This document shows positions 14,206-23,077 of a stretch of DNA of 25,419 bases, one piece after another. This DNA is from Desulfuromusa sp. Lineage in GTDB: Bacteria; Desulfobacterota; Desulfuromonadia; Desulfuromonadales; Geopsychrobacteraceae. A model generated the notes under the pieces. It was not told the origin of the DNA, made no database searches, and was given only the letters and a program-made list of their open reading frames with translations. How positions within the stretch are numbered: the stretch's first letter is position 1; every line of letters starts with the position of its first letter. The position numbers were made by a program, and so were the translations under genes. Where the stretch lies: NCBI GenBank assembly GCA_029934755.1, contig JAOZLQ010000011.1:1-25419 (forward strand), given 5' to 3'.

Positions 14206-16056
14206 CTAAGAGATATTATTGTCTCGTATTTCCTCCAGTTCTTTATCAAACACCGCCCAGACTTTTTCACTTAACTCAGCCATAAATTCTGGGTTGGTAA
14301 TATTTGGGAGGTTGATGTTCGGGTTTGGATTTTTCCAAACCTCTGTGGGGAGGCTAAATTCCTCTTTGGTATAACCTTGACGAAATTCAAGTGCCATTGC
14401 ATACAAGAATGCGCGTCGCACTGCTTCTTTAATCTTGTTAGGGTCAATCTCCAAATTAAATTCACTTTTCAGACAGTCAACAACCATCTGTGTGCCAATC
14501 CCCTGGGTAATATCGAAGAATTTACATAGCCCAATCAAGTCAAAACCGACAATATGGAGTTTCTCTTCAGTGATGGCTTTAACCCAGGAATCAACATCGG
14601 ATTTACCTTCACGAATCAGCATGCCGTAAGTGCCCATGGTCATGTGGGCACCAGCAATTGCCCAACAATAACCGGGGTTGGTTTCCGGTTGATAGGCAGG
14701 GAGTTCCAACCCTTTGACATGGTACGCATAGCTGGTTTCACCGGTGCTCTGTGACAGGCGCATCGAACCTTTGCCAATTTCGGGAGAATTTCCTTCTCCC
14801 GCATTGATAATCAATTCACGGATCTTTTCATAGTCACCAAAAGTTGCTCCGTTAAGTAGGGGCTTTTCTGGATGACGTTCATTGTAGGAAAGAGTATAGG
14901 AAATGGTGACGCCCAGAGAAATGGCATCCATCCCGTAGTTGTCACATAGTTGAATCAGCCGTCCCGCTTGACCGGCTTCATGAATACCAATATTAGTACT
15001 GAGTAGGTTAAGTGGTTCATAATCAAATTTGGCAATAAATTCGCCACGGCTACCATCAGCATTTTTTTCAGAAATATAATTATGGCAGGTAATTCCACAA
15101 CGATAGCAAGCACCAGATTCAATGTTGTAGTTTTTCTCAACATTTTCGCGAAAGAGCTTTTCGGGAAGATTATTTCCTTGTGGACGATAGTTTCTAAAGG
15201 GAACTGCATGAAAGGGTTGCATCACATCGTATGCGGCCCAAGTGCCCCCGCCACCACCCCGTTTGATCGGTTGTAGGCGAGCAGATCCACCCCCCTTGAC
15301 AACATTGCGGTTGACCTTTTTAACTGCATCGGTCAAAGGTTTGTTTTTATCACTACTTTGAGCAACCAGGGCGATAATATTCTTATATCCCATCATGCTG
15401 CCCATACCGCCACGACCGGCAAAGCGCAATTTATCTTCGCCTGTCTTAAGTTGGTTTTCCGTTGAAAGGGCTACGGCCCCCATATAAACATTCTGCCAAT
15501 TTTCACCGGCTTGACCAATCGCGGCAAAGTGGGCATTGTCATATTCTTTTTGTAACGCCATAATCTTTTTATGGGTAGAAAGACCGAGCAAATGATCCGC
15601 TGGTTTTAGTTCGATCTGCGGACCATTTACAGTTTCTTTGATCAGAACGTAAACCGGTTTTTCGGAGCGATTTTCAAAGATCAGTTCATCCAGACCAGTC
15701 CATTTGAATTTAGCGCCGAACTTGCCACTGCCGGTAGACCACATCGCTGCGGGAAGCCCTGCTTTTGATCCTTTGATTGGACTAAAACTGGAAAAGTAGG
15801 TACGAAGGCCAGTCATAGCACTACTACCAGTGAGCAGACCGGTATTGACAATCAATGGGTTCTCGTCACAGTAGGCGGTTGAAATCGTCCGCTGAGCCAA
15901 CAATTGGAAGGAACGCCCAAAACCACCAAGGACATCTTCAAGGTTTTGACAGGACACATCTTCAAACTTTTGTTCACCGTTTGTCAGATCGACAGTACAA
16001 CGGCGATAATATATTAACTCGGGGTGGGCAACCGGATCGGTCGTCTCAATTTTCAT
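14206..16056 (-). CDS. divergent aldehyde ferredoxin oxidoreductase family protein, second AOR
   Basis: A 616-residue tungsten-type oxidoreductase of the AOR family, clearly separate from aorB. The cluster ligands are intact: Cys317, Cys320, Cys324 (CYRCGITC) and Cys511 in FDLIGLC. The pterin loop FAGRGGMGSMMGYKNI corresponds to AAGRTGIGAVMGSKNL in aorB. The usual N-terminal GGRGLG is replaced by GGFGRS, and there is a glycine-rich insert KRGGGGGTW at about 266-274. Both point to a different subfamily with an unknown substrate. ATG 16056 (AAGGAG seven bases upstream) is preferred over a TTG two codons earlier. It is preceded by its own MoaD-like gene and lacks a ferredoxin subunit, so it may use free ferredoxin. 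Converges with the aor cluster. Confidence 0.9.
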   Translation of the reverse strand: MKIETTDPVAHPELIYYRRCTVDLTNGEQKFEDVSCQNLEDVLGGFGRSFQLLAQRTISTAYCDENPLIVNTGLLTGSSAMTGLRTYFSSFSPIKGSKAGLPAAMWSTGSGKFGAKFKWTGLDELIFENRSEKPVYVLIKETVNGPQIELKPADHLLGLSTHKKIMALQKEYDNAHFAAIGQAGENWQNVYMGAVALSTENQLKTGEDKLRFAGRGGMGSMMGYKNIIALVAQSSDKNKPLTDAVKKVNRNVVKGGGSARLQPIKRGGGGGTWAAYDVMQPFHAVPFRNYRPQGNNLPEKLFRENVEKNYNIESGACYRCGITCHNYISEKNADGSRGEFIAKFDYEPLNLLSTNIGIHEAGQAGRLIQLCDNYGMDAISLGVTISYTLSYNERHPEKPLLNGATFGDYEKIRELIINAGEGNSPEIGKGSMRLSQSTGETSYAYHVKGLELPAYQPETNPGYCWAIAGAHMTMGTYGMLIREGKSDVDSWVKAITEEKLHIVGFDLIGLCKFFDITQGIGTQMVVDCLKSEFNLEIDPNKIKEAVRRAFLYAMALEFRQGYTKEEFSLPTEVWKNPNPNINLPNITNPEFMAELSEKVWAVFDKELEEIRDNNIS

Positions 16057-16089
16057 GGACAAACTCCTTGATCAATAATATCACTGTGC

Positions 16090-16314
16090 TTATCCCCCTT
16101 CGAGCAGTGGAAGTAACATCAGAGAATCACCATCATGCAAAATATCTTCTGCAGCAGCATGGACTCCGTTAATTAACACGATACCGAGCAGTGTAACGGA
16201 AATTTTAAGATCGTCAACAATACTTTGAGCCGTACTCCCAAGGGGATAGTCGCAGACTTCTTCTTTAAAACGGCCAATACGAAAAACCCCATGGAGACTG
16301 ATGGTAATCTGCAT
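16090..16314 (-). CDS. second MoaD/ThiS-like sulfur carrier protein
   Basis: A 74-residue beta-grasp protein (MQITISLHGVFRIGRF ... DSLMLLPLLEGG) ending in Gly-Gly, so it is a likely sulfur carrier. GAGGA lies five bases before the ATG. It precedes the second AOR by 33 bases in the same direction and forms a two-gene operon with it. It differs strongly from the MoaD-like protein at 12756-13037, which suggests a dedicated carrier per AOR. No MoeB or MoaE accompanies it; the aor copies could be shared. The upstream 145 bases are shared with the divergent DMT transporter gene. Confidence 0.82.
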   Translation of the reverse strand: MQITISLHGVFRIGRFKEEVCDYPLGSTAQSIVDDLKISVTLLGIVLINGVHAAAEDILHDGDSLMLLPLLEGG

Positions 16315-16348
16315 AACAGTCCTCAGTTTATTTGTTTGAAAACAGCTA

Positions 16349-16377
16349 TTGAGTGAATAACAACCTATTTTTAAATT
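16349..16377 (+). promoter_or_regulatory. possible promoter for the DMT transporter gene
   Basis: TTGAGT (16349-16354) and TAAATT (16372-16377) are 17 bases apart, with about 80 bases of leader before ATG 16460. Reasonable but not strong. Confidence 0.3.
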
Positions 16378-16459
16378 ACATACAGGATTTTATCGATGCT
16401 AAACAGAGTCAAGTATCTCACGAAAACCTGAATAAACACTACTGATCTGAAGGAAACCC

Positions 16460-17344
16460 ATGGGAAACCTATTTTTTTATGCCATGACAATTTTAATCTG
16501 GGGGTCAACTTGGCTGGCGATCAAATATCAACTTGGGGTCGTTGCTCCAGCCTTCTCTATTGCCTATCGCTTTGCCTTGGCTGCTCTACTACTTCTTGCT
16601 TGGTGTTTCTTGACCAAACGACCAATGCGTTTTTCGCGCCAGGAGCACCTGTTCATCGCGCTACAGGGAATCATGCTCTTTGCTCTGAATTATTTGTTTT
16701 TTTATTTGTCAGAGCTCTACATTACTAGCGGATTAGCTGCCGTTGTTTTTTCAACGATCATTATTATGAACCTGATTAACGGAAGAATTTTCCTCGGCAC
16801 TCCGATGGAATGGAAAGTGATGTTTGGTGGGATTTTTGGCTTGGCCGGATTAGGCTTGCTGTTTTGGCCGGAAATGGCTGCCGTAAATTTTTCTGGGCCG
16901 ATACTTTCCGGATTACTGTTTAGCTTTGGGGCAACTTATCTGGCATCGTTGGGAAATATTCTTTCCGCCCGCAACCAGAAAAACAAACTACCGATCATCC
17001 AGACCAATGCCTACGGAATGAGCTATGGAGCTCTATGCATGTTCCTGATTGCATGGTTGAGTGGGGCACCAATGATTATTGAAACCACCCCCGCCTATCT
17101 GTTTTCACTTATGTACCTGGCTTTATTTGGATCAGTCATCGCATTTGGCTGTTATCTGACATTAATTGGACGAATTGGGGTGGGAAGAGCCGCCTACACA
17201 ACCCTGCTATTTCCAATTGTTGCGTTGTTATTATCAACCATCTGGGAAGATTACAACTGGACATTTTCAGGGATTCTCGGAATTGGATTGATTCTCTGTG
17301 GAAATTCTCTGGCCTTGCTGAAAAAGAAAGCCCCAACTCTGTAA
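16460..17344 (+). CDS. EamA/DMT-family membrane transporter
   Basis: A 294-residue inner-membrane protein with about ten hydrophobic segments in two EamA halves, the classic size and layout of the drug/metabolite transporter superfamily. The start has the family-typical TILIWGSTWLAIKYQ, and the second half has IAFGCYLTLIGRIG followed by AAYTTLLFPIVALLLS. Members export amino acids, metabolites or drugs; the substrate cannot be told from sequence. GAAGGAA precedes the ATG. The stop codon lies inside a strong terminator hairpin, so it is a single-gene unit, divergent from the second AOR operon and convergent with the chemoreceptor. Confidence 0.88.
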   Translation: MGNLFFYAMTILIWGSTWLAIKYQLGVVAPAFSIAYRFALAALLLLAWCFLTKRPMRFSRQEHLFIALQGIMLFALNYLFFYLSELYITSGLAAVVFSTIIIMNLINGRIFLGTPMEWKVMFGGIFGLAGLGLLFWPEMAAVNFSGPILSGLLFSFGATYLASLGNILSARNQKNKLPIIQTNAYGMSYGALCMFLIAWLSGAPMIIETTPAYLFSLMYLALFGSVIAFGCYLTLIGRIGVGRAAYTTLLFPIVALLLSTIWEDYNWTFSGILGIGLILCGNSLALLKKKAPTL

Positions 17345-17360
17345 TTGAGTTGGGGCTTTT
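17327..17360. terminator. bidirectional terminator between transporter and chemoreceptor
   Basis: A perfect 13-base inverted repeat, AAAGCCCCAACTC (17327-17339) and GAGTTGGGGCTTT (17347-17359), with a 7-base loop. It covers the transporter stop codon. T-rich runs flank both arms (tttt on plus; CTTTCTTTTT on minus), so it can end both convergent transcripts. Confidence 0.85.
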
Positions 17361-17364
17361 GATT

Positions 17365-19539
17365 TTATACTGACATCTCACCCCAACCTGTTTGTTGTGA
17401 AGATGCCATAGATTCGGTCCTTTGGGGAATCGCTGTCTGCATGATCTGCCCATTGGCAAGGGTGAAGCGGCTAAGCATAAATCTTAATTGTTCCGCCTGA
17501 CTGGACAACTCCTCTGCCGCAGCAGCGGATTCTTCTGCCGTTGCAGTATTCCCTTGCACTGCTAGATCGACTTGACCTAACCCTTGATTCACCTGAGTAA
17601 TCCCCTGTGCCTGCTCATTTCCTGCCGCTGCAATTTCTGCAACAAGAGCAGTCACCTTAGTCACTAAATTAACAATTTCTTGCAACGATGACGATGTCTG
17701 CTCGGCTATATGAGTACCATTCTTAGTCTTTTCAACTGACCCTTCGATGAGTTCCGCTGTTTCACTGGCCGCTTTTGCACTACGTGCTGCCAGGTTGCGA
17801 ACCTCTTCAGCAACAACCGCAAATCCTTTTCCATGTTGTCCCGCACGAGCGGCTTCAACCGCAGCATTTAGAGCCAACAAGTTTGTCTGGAAAGCAATCT
17901 CATCAATAACTTTTATGATTTTACTGATATTCTGTCCAGCATCGTTAATTTCACTCATAGCCGAAACCATACCACTCATGTGCTGCCCACCTTTTTCAGC
18001 TGCGCTACTTGCTTCAATAGCAAGTTGACTGGCTTGATTAGCATTCTCAGCACTTTGCTTAGTTTGCGAAGCCATTTCACTCATGGAACTACTGATTTCT
18101 TCTAAAGCTGCAGCCGTTTCGGTTGTTCCTTGAGAGAGGTTCTGGCTTGAGTCCGCAACTTGGCCGCTGGCAGAGTTGATCTGTTCACCAGCGCTCTGGA
18201 TTTGGCCGACAATATTATTCAAGTCCAGACTGAGCTTCTGTAAAGCAGTCCGAATCTGATCTTGGTCATCACGTGGTTGTACATCAAGAGACAGATCACC
18301 ATTGGCTATTTTCTGTAAATTGGCGACTATCTCATGTTCAAGATTATCGGATAATTTATCCATGGTACGAGCCATTTCACCGAGTTCATCTTTGCGAGTT
18401 AAATTAAGCCGCAGTCCCAGACGACCCTTTTCAATTTCCTTTGCCATGGTCATAACCTGATCAATGGGTTCCAGTGTGCGTCGAGCACTCCAAAGTGCAA
18501 AGATGGCCCCTAGTACAAGAAGAACCACGGCAGCAATGGCAATAACGGTGATCATCCAAGAAAAAGATGAGCCGATCAATGTACTTGCAGAATAAATTTG
18601 GGTCAAAGGAACGCTAACTCCAAGAGTCATATCAAGAGGTTTAAAATAAATGGCACGTACCATCATTTCCTCAGAATTCCCAGTCAGCATATTTTTTAAA
18701 GTAAAGAATAGCTCAACTGTTTTACCGTTGGCTCCACGTGCTGTTTCAATCACTTTTTGAATATAGGCAACACCATTGTCATCACGCAACTCCCAGCCAT
18801 TCTGTCCTGTTTTATTCCCCTTAGGCGAAATCAGATATTCACCTTTGCGCTCCCCAGAATCGAGTGCCCAAAAATAACCTTTTTCACCAACAGTGATCGA
18901 TTCCATACGTTGCTGCAGTTTTGCCCACGACTGAACTTCACCTTCTTTGTCATAAAGGCTTTCTAGCTGATCAATAAAAACTCCTGGAGCAATAATCAGA
19001 TCAAGAGGCGCAAAGTAACGATAGTAAACAGCCTTATCACGTTTAGTCGTAACCGAAGTGTAAACAATAAACCCTTCCTTTTGGGTTCGCATGGTATCGA
19101 TGTGCGCAGATCCGGAAAGATCCTTCCCTTCGCTCTTAGGATGGATCGTTAAACGCCCTTTGCTGTTCATACCAAAGGCATAGCCACTTTTAGCGATCTT
19201 TGCTGATAAGACGGTAGCACGTATTTTATCAAATGCTTCGCGAGCAGAAGATTCCTTGTGCAACTGTTCAACCTTTCGGTACAAATCATCTGCGACTGAT
19301 CGTAAATAACTTTTTACTGCTGTTTGCCGTTGCTGCTCCATTGTCGAATGATAAAGTTCGAGTAGATCATTTGTGCCCGTAAGGATGTGATCCAAATCAG
19401 CATCAATCAAAAGCTCTGTCTGTTTATCGACAATAACCCGAGTTTGCGTAGAAAAATAACCGGTTAGAGCCAGGGTCAGCAGTAGTGGAAGAGCAACACT
19501 GACAAGAATAATGATTAATTGTTTGTATTTGATCGACAT
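17365..19539 (-). CDS. methyl-accepting chemotaxis protein with periplasmic Cache domains
   Basis: A 724-residue chemoreceptor (residue numbers from ATG 19539). A transmembrane segment (about 7-27) precedes a large periplasmic region of about 300 residues with two Cache-type repeats (GYAFGMNSKGRLTIHP and GYFWALDSGERKGEYLISPK). A second transmembrane segment (about 328-350) leads into HAMP (about 350-405). The long cytoplasmic signalling hairpin has its tip at EIAFQTNLLALNAAVEAARA. No CheR-docking pentapeptide ends the protein. Cache domains commonly bind carboxylates or amino acids; the ligand is unknown. ATG 19551 would add four residues; ATG 19539 has GAGGG at a better distance. It acts at the inner membrane with CheA/CheW encoded elsewhere. 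Confidence 0.94.
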   Translation of the reverse strand: MSIKYKQLIIILVSVALPLLLTLALTGYFSTQTRVIVDKQTELLIDADLDHILTGTNDLLELYHSTMEQQRQTAVKSYLRSVADDLYRKVEQLHKESSAREAFDKIRATVLSAKIAKSGYAFGMNSKGRLTIHPKSEGKDLSGSAHIDTMRTQKEGFIVYTSVTTKRDKAVYYRYFAPLDLIIAPGVFIDQLESLYDKEGEVQSWAKLQQRMESITVGEKGYFWALDSGERKGEYLISPKGNKTGQNGWELRDDNGVAYIQKVIETARGANGKTVELFFTLKNMLTGNSEEMMVRAIYFKPLDMTLGVSVPLTQIYSASTLIGSSFSWMITVIAIAAVVLLVLGAIFALWSARRTLEPIDQVMTMAKEIEKGRLGLRLNLTRKDELGEMARTMDKLSDNLEHEIVANLQKIANGDLSLDVQPRDDQDQIRTALQKLSLDLNNIVGQIQSAGEQINSASGQVADSSQNLSQGTTETAAALEEISSSMSEMASQTKQSAENANQASQLAIEASSAAEKGGQHMSGMVSAMSEINDAGQNISKIIKVIDEIAFQTNLLALNAAVEAARAGQHGKGFAVVAEEVRNLAARSAKAASETAELIEGSVEKTKNGTHIAEQTSSSLQEIVNLVTKVTALVAEIAAAGNEQAQGITQVNQGLGQVDLAVQGNTATAEESAAAAEELSSQAEQLRFMLSRFTLANGQIMQTAIPQRTESMASSQQTGWGEMSV

Positions 19540-19661
19540 AAATTCCCTCATTCAGCCTTTTTGGTAAAAATGGGTTGATGTAAATTGAATCCAGAAACTG
19601 TTATTATTTCAGCTTTGTATCTTCATAAATCACTTTGCCAGATAGTTATATTTTCCCAAAA

Positions 19662-19682
19662 AAAATTGGTATTACCAATTTT
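19662..19682. promoter_or_regulatory. 21-base palindrome resembling a FadR/PdhR/LldR-type (GntR) operator
   Basis: AAAATTGGTA-T-TACCAATTTT is a perfect 10-base inverted repeat around one central base. The core AATTGGTxxxACCAATT is the shape of sites bound by the FadR subfamily of GntR regulators (PdhR, LldR). It lies about 125 bases upstream of the chemoreceptor start. No GntR gene is in the window. Confidence 0.6.
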
Positions 19683-19901
19683 CTGACAATATAGATAAAT
19701 AACTACTCATTGACAACTAATCATTGGAGCTTATTACTCATATTGAAAAGTTAGCACTGATCGTCGCTGTGAGGGAACAAAATGGGGGCCAAAGATATTG
19801 ACTTTAATATTGGCATTTGTCGGAAAAAATAGAAAAGGAAGTGGTTTTATTCTCTATAGATACTAAAGCGCCAACTACTTAAGAGGCGGAGGGAGAAAGG
19901 T

Positions 19902-19918
19902 GACAATTATAAATTGTC
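19902..19918. repeat. 17-base palindrome GACAATT-ATA-AATTGTC
   Basis: A perfect 7-base inverted repeat with a 3-base centre, 37 bases beyond the threonine aldolase stop. There is no T run after it in either direction, so it is not a clear terminator; it could be an operator or a weak mRNA end. Confidence 0.4.
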
Positions 19919-19954
19919 TTGATGAAAACCGGGGATATTTGGAAAAACAGATGT

Positions 19955-20992
19955 CTACCGCAAAACAGTTTTCATTGCCGTGATGACTGCATCAATCCGT
20001 TCACGAGTAATCCAATAATGAAGGACAGCTCGAAACTTACGTTCGAAACCTGGATAGGGGCTAAGTAGGATATTGTGCTCTCTCATTATGGTGGAGAATT
20101 CTAACGGACTTAATTTAGCTGTTTCTTCCAGCCAGAAAAATACAAAGCTAGTATGTTGGCTCATCACCCTGACACCCGGAACATCCTTGAGCATTTCAGA
20201 AAGATAAAGGGCGTTTGCATGATCCTCATGCAGGCGTTGACTCATTTTATGTATCGCTATTAACCCTGCTGAAGCAAGAATCCCAGCCTGTCGCATTCCA
20301 CCACCGAGCACTTTGCGCGCACGATGCGCTTCTTTGATAAACTCTTTCTTGCCAAGCAGAATGGATCCTACTGGTGCACCCAGCCCCTTGGACAAACAAA
20401 AAGTCATGCTGTCAGCACCGGCAATAATTTCTGCGGGGGAAACATTATAAGCAGTTGCCGCATTAAAAATCCGTGCTCCATCAATGTGCAATGGAAGATG
20501 ATGGTTATGAGCTAGATCCGCCACCTGCCGGGTGTACTCTGGACTTAGGGGGACAGAGCCGACAGTCCCTTGAGTATTTTCGAGAGAGATCAGTTTTGTC
20601 CGTGGAAAGTGTTCATTGTCGCCACGAATCGCCTGCTCGATTTCATCCAGAAGCAGGGTTCCATCTTCCTGAACGGGAAGGGTTCTGGGCATAATCCCCC
20701 CGAGAGCCGACATTCCAGCCTGTTCATAGAGAATGATGTGCGCTTTATCGCCAGCGATCACTTCACTCCCGCGCGGGGCATGGGTCAATAAGGCAATCAG
20801 GTTTCCCTGAGTTCCACTGGTGACCAACAAACCCGCCTCCATCCCAAACATCTCTGCTGCTTCCGTTTCAAGTCGATTGACGGTTGGATCTTCGCCATAA
20901 ACATCATCTCCAACTGTAGCCTTTGCCATTGCGCTACGCATTTCGGCGGTGGGATGAGTCACAGTATCACTACGCAGATCAATTACATTCAT
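19955..20992 (-). CDS. ltaE: low-specificity L-threonine aldolase (PLP)
   Basis: A 345-residue cytoplasmic enzyme of the threonine aldolase/beta-eliminating lyase family. It splits L-threonine or allo-threonine to glycine and acetaldehyde. The N-terminus IDLRSDTVTHPT and VGDDVYGEDPTV are strong family marks. HIDGARI holds the PLP-contacting Asp171 and Arg174, and CLSKGLGAPVGS carries the Schiff-base Lys202. AAGGAT precedes the ATG. It is a stand-alone gene on the minus strand. Acetaldehyde released by this enzyme is a possible substrate for the AOR systems, but that is only a metabolic thought, not something seen in gene arrangement. Confidence 0.93.
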   Translation of the reverse strand: MNVIDLRSDTVTHPTAEMRSAMAKATVGDDVYGEDPTVNRLETEAAEMFGMEAGLLVTSGTQGNLIALLTHAPRGSEVIAGDKAHIILYEQAGMSALGGIMPRTLPVQEDGTLLLDEIEQAIRGDNEHFPRTKLISLENTQGTVGSVPLSPEYTRQVADLAHNHHLPLHIDGARIFNAATAYNVSPAEIIAGADSMTFCLSKGLGAPVGSILLGKKEFIKEAHRARKVLGGGMRQAGILASAGLIAIHKMSQRLHEDHANALYLSEMLKDVPGVRVMSQHTSFVFFWLEETAKLSPLEFSTIMREHNILLSPYPGFERKFRAVLHYWITRERIDAVITAMKTVLR

Positions 20993-21228
20993 AAATATGA
21001 TCCTTATCCTAAATTACACATAAGAGATATGAAGCCATGTCACAAGCTCCCCAACCTAGGCAAAGAAGTTGCCGATGTCAATCATTCGATCTTCCTCAAT
21101 TACGGCAAGAATCCCTATCCTTGGTGATACTTTTCTTTGTCGACCCCTTTCAACAAAATTGATTTTACGCTAGTGTTGCCTACTGATTTGATTTTACATA
21201 TGTTTTCACTTTTAAGGACAAATAAGTA

Positions 21229-22101
21229 ATGGGTTATGTCTATTTAAATGGTGAGTTTATTAAAAGTGACTCCGCCAAAATTTCAGTTTTTGATCAGGGT
21301 TTTTTATACGGCGACGGAATTTTTGAAAGCTTCCGCTCTATCGGCAAGAATCTCTATCAATTTCCACACCACTATCAACGGTTGCTTCAATCGGCCGAAG
21401 CTCTCTCTTATCCGATCACCTTTACGCAAGAAAAATTGGAAGCGATCCTACTGGAATTACGTGAACGCAATGATTTAAATAATGCTTATTATCGGATCAC
21501 CATAACCCGAGGGAAAGGGCAGATTGGATTTCAGTCTAATCTGGACAACAATTTGACTTGCCTTGTACTGACCCGAGAGTTTCAAGGGCTTGATGACAGC
21601 TATTATCAGGAAGGTATTGAGCTGCAAGTAGCGCAGACACGGAGAAATGCTCCCGAAGCAATTAATCCTAAAATCAAGTCAATCAGTAATCTCAATAGCT
21701 TACTGGGAAAATTGGAAGCCAAAGCCGCAGGAGCTTTTGAGGTCATTATGCTGAACAATAAGGAGCATATCTGCGAAGGATCGGCCTCGAATATCTTCTG
21801 GACTCGTGGACAATGGGTGTTCACCCCCGGAGCATCCACCGGTTTACTGGAAGGGGTGACCCGCTCAACAATCATGCGTCTATGTGAAAACAAGCTGAAC
21901 CTACGAGTTATCACTGGTGAGTTTAAACTCCAGGATTTACAATTTTCAGATGAAGTTTTTATCACCTCGACTTCTCTGGAGGTGATTCCTGTGGTAAAAG
22001 TTGATGGATTTACCATCAATCAAGGAACGGTTGGTTCTGTTGCCCGGCAACTGCGAGAAGAACTGCACCGGGATATGGGGAAGAAGGTTAGCGATGCCTG
22101 A
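21229..22101 (+). CDS. class IV aminotransferase (branched-chain or D-amino-acid aminotransferase / ADC-lyase family)
   Basis: A 290-residue PLP enzyme of fold type IV. MGYVYLNGEFI, ISVFDQGFLYGDGIFESFR and the Lys150 Schiff-base segment PKIKSISNLNSLL are typical. ICEGSASNIFW at 181-191 is the catalytic glutamate loop, and EVFITSTSLEVIPV is the C-terminal phosphate-binding region. The family includes branched-chain aminotransferase (IlvE), D-alanine aminotransferase and 4-amino-4-deoxychorismate lyase (PabC), and these cannot be separated by eye. AAGGAC sits before the ATG. The gene overlaps the start of the pseudouridine synthase by 8 bases and is probably co-transcribed with it. The 236-base gap to the divergent threonine aldolase shows no strong promoter. 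Confidence 0.88.
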   Translation: MGYVYLNGEFIKSDSAKISVFDQGFLYGDGIFESFRSIGKNLYQFPHHYQRLLQSAEALSYPITFTQEKLEAILLELRERNDLNNAYYRITITRGKGQIGFQSNLDNNLTCLVLTREFQGLDDSYYQEGIELQVAQTRRNAPEAINPKIKSISNLNSLLGKLEAKAAGAFEVIMLNNKEHICEGSASNIFWTRGQWVFTPGASTGLLEGVTRSTIMRLCENKLNLRVITGEFKLQDLQFSDEVFITSTSLEVIPVVKVDGFTINQGTVGSVARQLREELHRDMGKKVSDA

Positions 22102-22966
22102 ATTTATTGTATCCGTAGAAGAAGCAGATTTGACCGTCGAGCAGTTTCTACATCAGCACATACCGGCGGCTCCAGCTGGTTATCTGCGGCAACTGTTTAA
22201 AAAGGGAAAAGTCAAAAACGCAAATAAAATCATGACTGCCGCTGATTGTCTCACTGTCGGAGCCAAGATATCCTTACCTAACAGTAGCCGGATTCAGGAA
22301 TTCCTCTTTGCCCCTCAAGACCCTCGTCCAAAACTTGATATTCTCTATGAATCGCGGGAAATTTTGGTTGTCAATAAACCTGCGGGGTTAGCCATCCACA
22401 AAGGTAAAGGGCATGAACGCGATAACCTGACTGATCGAGTCGCTACATTTCTGGCCAATCGAGGGGACAAGTTTCAAGCAGCCCCGGTACAACGCCTGGA
22501 TCTGGAGACCTCCGGTCCGGTGTTATTCGGCAAAGGAAAGAAAAGTTGCGCTGAATTGGGAAAATTATTTATGCAGGGAGAGGTGACAAAAACCTACTTG
22601 ACATTGGTTAATGGAAAACTGTTGGGTCGTGGAGATTTCTTGAGTGATATCCCCGCCAAGGGAAAATTAAAAACGGCTAAAACCAGTTATCAAACCCTGA
22701 TCGGTACTGAGGCTGTATCATTATTAGAAATTCAACTGCATACCGGTCGTCAGCATCAGATCCGTCGCCAGTTAGCGGATGCTGGACATCCACTCTACGG
22801 CGATAAGCGTTATAAAGGGCCATGCCCAAGAAAACTCCCCAGGTTATTTCTCCATTGTCGACGGCTGGCATTCATCGACCCGTTCAGCCACCAAAGGATA
22901 GAGGTAAATTGCCCTCTGCCGAAAGAATTATCCCGTTTTTTACCAGAAGTTAACATTGAACATTAA
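22094..22966 (+). CDS. RluA-family pseudouridine synthase with S4 domain
   Basis: A 290-residue RNA-modifying enzyme. An N-terminal S4 RNA-binding domain (about 5-65; FLHQHIPAAPAGYLRQLFKK) is followed by the RluA catalytic domain. The domain includes VNKPAGLAIHKG, the catalytic Asp in PVQRLDLETSG (canonical H-R-L-D has Gln for His here), and LLEIQLHTGRQHQIRRQLA, the usual RluA substrate-site segment. It would isomerise uridine in rRNA or tRNA. ATG 22094 has GAAGG upstream and overlaps the aminotransferase stop by 8 bases; a frame that opens at 22001 is not needed. The hairpin just after the stop may end transcription. The exact target site is unknown. Confidence 0.9.
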   Translation: MPEFIVSVEEADLTVEQFLHQHIPAAPAGYLRQLFKKGKVKNANKIMTAADCLTVGAKISLPNSSRIQEFLFAPQDPRPKLDILYESREILVVNKPAGLAIHKGKGHERDNLTDRVATFLANRGDKFQAAPVQRLDLETSGPVLFGKGKKSCAELGKLFMQGEVTKTYLTLVNGKLLGRGDFLSDIPAKGKLKTAKTSYQTLIGTEAVSLLEIQLHTGRQHQIRRQLADAGHPLYGDKRYKGPCPRKLPRLFLHCRRLAFIDPFSHQRIEVNCPLPKELSRFLPEVNIEH

Positions 22967-22987
22967 TATGGAAAAATCGTTTCCATA
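22967..22987 (+). terminator. weak hairpin after the pseudouridine synthase gene
   Basis: TATGGAAA (22967-22974) and TTTCCATA (22980-22987) form an 8-base A/T-rich stem starting at the stop codon. There is no T run, so it is a poor terminator. Confidence 0.25.
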
Positions 22988-23077
22988 CTGATGACGTTGA
23001 TCGCGTCAAATTTTAGCAGTATCGCCATCGTTTACTATTTCCATTTCGAATTGATCAAGTCGTGCCGATATTACCGG

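Larger units (their letters stand above)
19552..19954. other. 403-base intergenic region, A/T-rich, with two palindromes
   Basis: The gap lies between the chemoreceptor start (to the left) and the threonine aldolase stop (to the right), both on the minus strand. It should hold the chemoreceptor promoter. I see no convincing protein-coding gene, only a 16-codon frame at 19782-19832 with GAGGG upstream. Two palindromes are listed separately. No clear sigma-70, sigma-54 or FliA promoter was found by eye. Confidence 0.6.

Noticed and set aside
19782..19832. 16-codon frame MGAKDIDFNIGICRKK with GAGGG upstream
   Set aside because: Too short, no family or context support; probably chance.
19902..19918. 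Palindrome after the threonine aldolase gene as a terminator
   Set aside because: No T run follows it in either direction and the stem is A/T-rich.
22001..22093. Extension of the pseudouridine synthase to 22001
   Set aside because: It lies wholly inside the aminotransferase gene; ATG 22094 has a ribosome site and begins the S4 domain.
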